From positions 6,076,001-6,140,000 of the forward strand of contig CP036296.1 of assembly GCA_007751255.1 (NCBI GenBank): a DNA stretch of 64,000 nt, given 5' to 3'. The notes under the pieces were generated by a model. The model ran no database searches. It worked only from the letters and a program-made list of their open reading frames with translations, and had not been told where the DNA came from. Below are positions 59,954 through 64,000 of the stretch, piece by piece (the first letter of the stretch is position 1; each line of letters opens with the position of its first letter). Origin of the DNA: Engelhardtia mirabilis (GTDB lineage Bacteria > Planctomycetota > UBA1135 > GCA-002686595). Position numbers and translations under genes: made by a program.

Positions 59954-60409
59954 ATGAGCACGAAACTCGTTCGAGGGATGATCGTGGCGACGGCGGCACT
60001 GGCGGCGATCTCGATCGCGACGCTGTCGCAGTCCGCATCGGCAGCGATGGGTGTCGGTGCGGGCGGAGGGCCGGCCGCGAGCGGCACGGCGGGATCGGAT
60101 CCGACTGGGGCCCCCGTGCCCAAGGAGGCGAGCGGGAACCACCGGGTCTCCGTCTGCAACTGCACGAGCAGTGAGATCACGGGCGCGTTGAAGCACGCCA
60201 AGGTGGTTCATCCCACCTTCCGTGGCGGCGGCTCGCCGTCGAGCAACGGGCAAGCGACCGGTCAGAGTGGCGACGTCAGCCTGGGTGCCATTCCGCCCGG
60301 CAAGTGTCGGACGGTGAAGTACAAGTTCTGGTGCGAGCCGACGCTCCTGCTCGGTTGGGTTTGCGAGCTCACTTCGTTCACGGTCATCGAGTTCGCCGCC
60401 GACTGTTGA
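59954..60409 (+). CDS. Small secreted cysteine-containing protein (151 aa)
   Basis: ATG 59954 has AGGAGAGGAG just upstream. A signal peptide (about 1-30, ending SQSASAA) is followed by a Gly/Ala/Ser-rich linker and a domain with six cysteines (VCNC, GKC, WCEP, WVCEL and a final Cys), likely three disulfides. No family is recognised. It is preceded by purK and followed by an anchored protein gene on the same strand, but gaps of 160-215 bp argue for its own promoter. Confidence 0.82.
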   Translation: MSTKLVRGMIVATAALAAISIATLSQSASAAMGVGAGGGPAASGTAGSDPTGAPVPKEASGNHRVSVCNCTSSEITGALKHAKVVHPTFRGGGSPSSNGQATGQSGDVSLGAIPPGKCRTVKYKFWCEPTLLLGWVCELTSFTVIEFAADC

Positions 60410-60569
60410 TCGCGCTGGCTCTCGCTGAGCGCGAAGGCACACGCTGATCGCCGCCCCAGGGGCCGATCGCGACAAAGAGACACCACGAATGGGGCGCGGC
60501 CCGAGATGGCCGCGCTCCCAGTGGTCCGTTGACACCCGACTCAGTCACCGAACTCCGAGCAATTCTTCG

Positions 60570-62507
60570 ATGCGTATCTGGCCGACTACGTTCTTGCTGG
60601 TGCTGGTGGGCACCGCGGCGGTCCTGATCCTGAGGTCCAGGGCTGTCGATCACCGGGCAGCTGTTCCTGGCGACAAGGCGCAGCCGGCGCTAGCGGAAGT
60701 TCCGCACGGCGAGGTGGGGGCGGAGCGGGAGGAGATGACCGCGACGCTCGCCGCGGCGAATTCCAGTCGCCGGGAGGCCGGCGCGAGTCGTGGCGACTTG
60801 CACCTGGCCCTCGACTTCGGCGAGTTCGAACGCCTGGCTACGGGACTCGAGTTGAAGCTCGAACCGCAATTCGACGGCCCGGGAGGAACCGTCCAGGAAA
60901 TCGTGGTCGGGAGCCACACATTCGAGGACCTGCCCCTCGGTCGCTACCGGATCGCGGCGCTGGTGGACTCCTGGCACGTCGATCCGGACGAGATCGAGCA
61001 TGTCGGAGGGAGATCGGTCACCCTCGCTGTGCGACCGACCCTCGTGATCCGGGGCCGAGTCCTCCCGGACCCGACCGTGGCCCAGGAGTTTCCTGGGACC
61101 GTCGATGTCGCTGGCGTCTTCGAGCTGGACACGACGTCGAGCGAGCCGGGCTACTTCGTGCAGACACGAACGGTGCCGCTGGAACCCGGGTCCTCGGAGT
61201 CGGCGGGGAGGTTCTGGATGTCGCCGGGGATGCTGACGCCCAGCGCCGAGTTGGCCCTGATCCTGCCCGGTCATGCAGCCTACGAGCTGGGACAGATCTT
61301 CATGCCCAAGGAGGGCACCCTCGACCTGGGCGACCTGCCGTTCATGGCCGAGGAGGTGCTGCGGGTGCGGCTCGTGGACGGGGCGACCGGAGCGAGTCTC
61401 GAGGGGGGCTCGGTGCGGGCACTGAGCTTCGAGCAGGGCAGCCCCTTCCCGCGCGACAGGGACGAGTTGCGCCGGCGCGTGCTGCTCGAGCACATGGCCG
61501 AGCACGACCCTGCGCCGAGTGCGGTCGATCGAGACGCGGCTGGGCTCCTGCACCTGCCCCTGCCCTTCGGGCGTCCGGCGCTGATCGAGGCGAGGCATCC
61601 CGACTATGCCCGCGAGACGGTTTGGGTCGGCGCCGACCACTCGCCGTCGCTGGAGCTCGAGGTCTCCATGGCGTCGGCAGCGCGCTTGGAGGGCGTGGTG
61701 CTGGTCGGGGAGAGCGGAACGGAAGTCGTCTCCGTGGAGTTGACCGAGCTGCGAACGGGCGGCCGCCGGCTGCAGGCCGAGATGAACCGAGCAGGACCGT
61801 TGATCGAGTTCTCGCTGGCGGGCATCCGCCCAGGCGACCATGAGTTGACGGTCCTTGGGTTGGAGGTTCCGGACCTCGAGCTCGACCCCGAGCTCGTGGC
61901 GCCCAAGGCCCTGGCCGTCGAGAGGCTCTCGCTCGCGCCCGGAGAGCGTGCCCGGCGCACGATCGACCTTGACGGTGGTGTGCTCGGCTCGACGATCGTC
62001 GGCACCTTCTCCCACCCCTACCCAGGGGCCGTAGGAGGCTGTCGCGCCCTGTTGTTCGAGGAGGACCCGCTCCGACCGACGCGCCTGGCCACCGTCGACG
62101 TGGGCGGCGCCTTTCGCCTGACCGGTGCCGGGGCCGGGAGCCACGACTTGGTTTGCGGCGCCACGTCGGAGGACTCGAGTCAGCTACTGCTGGCCCACCG
62201 GGCCATCGACGTCGATGGCGCGGGAGTCCTGGAGGTTCACCTGGCAGTGAACGACGTCGTCTTGAACGGCACGATCGACCCGAGCTCCGGCGCCTCACCT
62301 GCCCTGCGATTCGTGCGTGGCGAGGTCCTCGGCGGGGAGCCCCAGGCACCGGCTTGCCTCGCACCCGTGCTGCGCATGAAGACCGATGTGGATGGTCGCT
62401 TCACGATCACGGGCCTGCCGCCGGGGCACTACCGCTTCGCCACACGGGAGGGAGACTGGAGCGCCAGCTACCTGGTGACTGCCGATGGGGTCACGAAGGT
62501 GCCCTGA
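60570..62507 (+). CDS. Membrane-anchored protein with carboxypeptidase-regulatory-like repeats (645 aa)
   Basis: ATG 60570 opens an N-terminal membrane anchor (MRIWPTTFLLVLVGTAAVLI). The rest is extracytoplasmic beta-rich sequence with repeated modules such as HTFEDLPLGRYRIAALV, IEFSLAGIRPGDHELTVLG and VDGRFTITGLPPGHYRFAT, the pattern of carboxypeptidase-regulatory-like (transthyretin-fold) domains. No catalytic motif is seen. It probably acts as a structural or binding protein in the periplasm or envelope. Confidence 0.82.
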   Translation: MRIWPTTFLLVLVGTAAVLILRSRAVDHRAAVPGDKAQPALAEVPHGEVGAEREEMTATLAAANSSRREAGASRGDLHLALDFGEFERLATGLELKLEPQFDGPGGTVQEIVVGSHTFEDLPLGRYRIAALVDSWHVDPDEIEHVGGRSVTLAVRPTLVIRGRVLPDPTVAQEFPGTVDVAGVFELDTTSSEPGYFVQTRTVPLEPGSSESAGRFWMSPGMLTPSAELALILPGHAAYELGQIFMPKEGTLDLGDLPFMAEEVLRVRLVDGATGASLEGGSVRALSFEQGSPFPRDRDELRRRVLLEHMAEHDPAPSAVDRDAAGLLHLPLPFGRPALIEARHPDYARETVWVGADHSPSLELEVSMASAARLEGVVLVGESGTEVVSVELTELRTGGRRLQAEMNRAGPLIEFSLAGIRPGDHELTVLGLEVPDLELDPELVAPKALAVERLSLAPGERARRTIDLDGGVLGSTIVGTFSHPYPGAVGGCRALLFEEDPLRPTRLATVDVGGAFRLTGAGAGSHDLVCGATSEDSSQLLLAHRAIDVDGAGVLEVHLAVNDVVLNGTIDPSSGASPALRFVRGEVLGGEPQAPACLAPVLRMKTDVDGRFTITGLPPGHYRFATREGDWSASYLVTADGVTKVP

Positions 62508-62561
62508 ACGGGGGCGAGCCCTCGATCAAGTTGCGGGGATAGTCGAGGCGTAGCGAACGAA

Positions 62562-62601
62562 GATCGGCCGGCACCCCCATCGGTGGGGACACCGGCCGAT
62601 C
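62562..62601. terminator. Hairpin between convergent genes
   Basis: GATCGGCCGG (62562-62571) pairs with CCGGCCGATC (62592-62601), with an inner CCCC/GGGG pair. It lies between the convergent stops at 62507 and 62632. On the minus strand it is followed by TTCGTTCG, the same tail as the terminator at 32602-32640. Confidence 0.7.
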
Positions 62602-62631
62602 GCGCCGAGACGCAGTCACGGCTCTGTCAGG

Positions 62632-64000
62632 TCAGTTCGAACCCTGCACGACGCCCGCGATCACGGACGGCGGACCGGCGACGACCGGCTTCACGCCGTT
62701 GCCGGGGGTGACGAAGGTCGAACCGTCGGGCAGGGTCAGACCGCTCGCGGTCGTGAGGCTCAGGGCCCCACACTCGCCCGGGGCCTCGGCGAGGCTGAGC
62801 TCGACGTCGACCGCCTTGGCCACGTACTCGACGCCGGTCGGGCCCATCAGGGTGCCGTCGGCGATGGCGAACAGCGGCTTGTAGTGGTCGGAGTTGCCGT
62901 CACCGTCCAGGTCGACCTGCTCGTCCGGGATGCCCCAAAGGGTCCCGGCACCCTCGTACTGGAGCAGCACGGTCTTGCCGTCGAAGGTCGGGTCGTCGTT
63001 GCGATCAGCCGCGGTCGTGTGGAGGTAGCTGAACTGGATCGGCGCGTCGAACTCCGCGTAGTCGCCGCCCGAGGTGACGAGGGCCTGGAACTTGTTCCAG
63101 GGGTTGTGACCGGTCTCGTAGACGTAGTACTCGGAGGCGGACCACAGGTCCCAGATGTTCGAGACACCGGTCAGGTCGGTCACCATCGGACCGGAACGCA
63201 TGCCCCAGCTGAAGGGACCGCTGGTGACCTCGACGCCGGTGTCGAGGCCGACCACGGTCTCGACCGAGCCGTCGCCGTTGACGTCGTGGATCAGAGTCAG
63301 GTCCGCTTGGTCGAAGGTGAACTCGTAGGGCGTCCCCGCGTCGGGCGCGTTCGCCATGTAGATCGACCCGGCCTCGGCGTTCACCTGGGAGATCTCGCTG
63401 GCGAGCATCTCGGTGAAGCCGTAGAGGGTCAGGGAGGTGGCTCCGTCGAACAGGCTGTCGCCGCCACTCACGATCTCCTCGGAGGAGTAGCTGATGGTGC
63501 TTTCACCCTCGACGTAGTTGACCGACCCACCCAGGGTGTTCGACCACATGCCCAGCCACTCTCCAGAGGAGAGCACCAACGCCTGGGTCGGGCTAAGCGC
63601 GTCCCAGTCACCGGTGCTGTCGTTGAGCACCGCGGTCTTGAACCAACCACTGCCGTTGTAGCTGACCCGGTAGTAGGCCGGCGTGCCGCTGAAGTCCCAC
63701 CACTCGAAGAGGTCACCGGTGATCTCGGCCAGGGTCAGGGTGTCCTGGGTGTAGCGGATCAAACGACCCGGGGCCTGGGCCACGGTGTATTCCGTGCCAG
63801 AGCCGGAGCTGCCGTAGTTGACCTTGGTGACGGTGTCGCCGTTGTCGACCGTCACGCCCGGGGGCAGCCACATGCCCCAGTAGCTCATCCAGCCGTACTC
63901 GCCACCGTCGGTGACGAAGTTGAAGCCGCCGTTCATCTCGACCCGCTCGCCGGCGTCGGGGCCGCTCGCGTTGTAGAGGGTGTAGCCCCAGACGCTCTGA
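62632..64000 (-). CDS. Large exported-type protein, 5' end outside window (at least 456 aa)
   Basis: The frame is open to the right edge (the residues before Met 63936 read QSVWGYTLYNASGPDAG), so the start lies beyond the window. The sequence is aromatic-, Asp- and Gly-rich with beta-strand character: WWDFSGTPAYYRVSYNGSGW, VYETGHNPWNKF and acidic DVNGDGSVET and DLDGDGNSDHYK loops. It ends with a Pro/Val-rich tail (PVVAGPPSVIAGVVQGSN). I do not recognise a family. It is probably a secreted or surface protein with Ca-binding-like loops. Confidence 0.8.
   Translation of the reverse strand, partial: QSVWGYTLYNASGPDAGERVEMNGGFNFVTDGGEYGWMSYWGMWLPPGVTVDNGDTVTKVNYGSSGSGTEYTVAQAPGRLIRYTQDTLTLAEITGDLFEWWDFSGTPAYYRVSYNGSGWFKTAVLNDSTGDWDALSPTQALVLSSGEWLGMWSNTLGGSVNYVEGESTISYSSEEIVSGGDSLFDGATSLTLYGFTEMLASEISQVNAEAGSIYMANAPDAGTPYEFTFDQADLTLIHDVNGDGSVETVVGLDTGVEVTSGPFSWGMRSGPMVTDLTGVSNIWDLWSASEYYVYETGHNPWNKFQALVTSGGDYAEFDAPIQFSYLHTTAADRNDDPTFDGKTVLLQYEGAGTLWGIPDEQVDLDGDGNSDHYKPLFAIADGTLMGPTGVEYVAKAVDVELSLAEAPGECGALSLTTASGLTLPDGSTFVTPGNGVKPVVAGPPSVIAGVVQGSN

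Overview
The window is very GC-rich, densely coding DNA with no rRNA, tRNA or CRISPR array that I can see. The gene types point to a planctomycete-like bacterium. There are ECF sigma factors paired with Hanks-type protein kinases, formylglycine-generating-enzyme (FGE)-sulfatase domains used as sensor modules, a sulfatase fragment, many secreted beta-helix and FG-GAP proteins, and Shine-Dalgarno sites that are often weak or absent. The assignment rests on gene content only.

The central find (about 19.8-30.5 kb) is a complete diversity-generating retroelement (DGR) that edits two giant predicted sensor proteins. On the + strand run an ECF sigma factor (19802-20485), a kinase-NACHT-FGE protein (20531-24157), an HRDC accessory protein (24307-24843), an Avd-like helical-bundle protein (24840-25265), the DGR reverse transcriptase (25262-26305) and the template repeat TR (26336-26464). 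HRDC, Avd and RT are coupled by 4-nt overlaps. A second kinase-NACHT-FGE protein lies convergently on the minus strand (26846-30538). The last codons of both large genes are variable repeats. Over 118 columns VR1 differs from TR at 14 positions, and over 124 columns VR2 differs at 15. Every difference falls on a TR adenine.

Left of the DGR, on the minus strand, are two paralogous giant secreted beta-rich proteins (197-10181), a translationally coupled ECF sigma factor and membrane kinase (10291-13988), an FG-GAP surface protein, a small membrane protein and an Eco57I-like DNA adenine methylase without a visible nuclease. Right of it are a 2-oxoglutarate oxygenase, an AlkC-like DNA repair protein, a secreted metzincin protease, a lipoprotein and an FMN reductase, all minus. 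These are followed on the + strand by a fused E1 dehydrogenase coupled to a FabD-like transacylase, a lipoprotein, a metalloprotease with a C-type lectin domain, a beta-helix protein and a PlsC-like acyltransferase.

The last third holds a four-gene two-component phosphorelay (47007-49850), a molybdopterin oxidoreductase, glutaredoxin, an APH-AAA kinase fusion, a beta-helix gene whose start codon is out of frame through a C9 tract (possible phase variation), an FG-GAP protein, purE-purK, two secreted or anchored proteins and a surface protein running off the end. Four near-perfect palindromes with 58-75 bp arms (near 4.1, 14.1, 41.3 and 52.7 kb) share a core and sit at gene ends. Many of the secreted proteins appear to share a C-terminal beta-sandwich domain.
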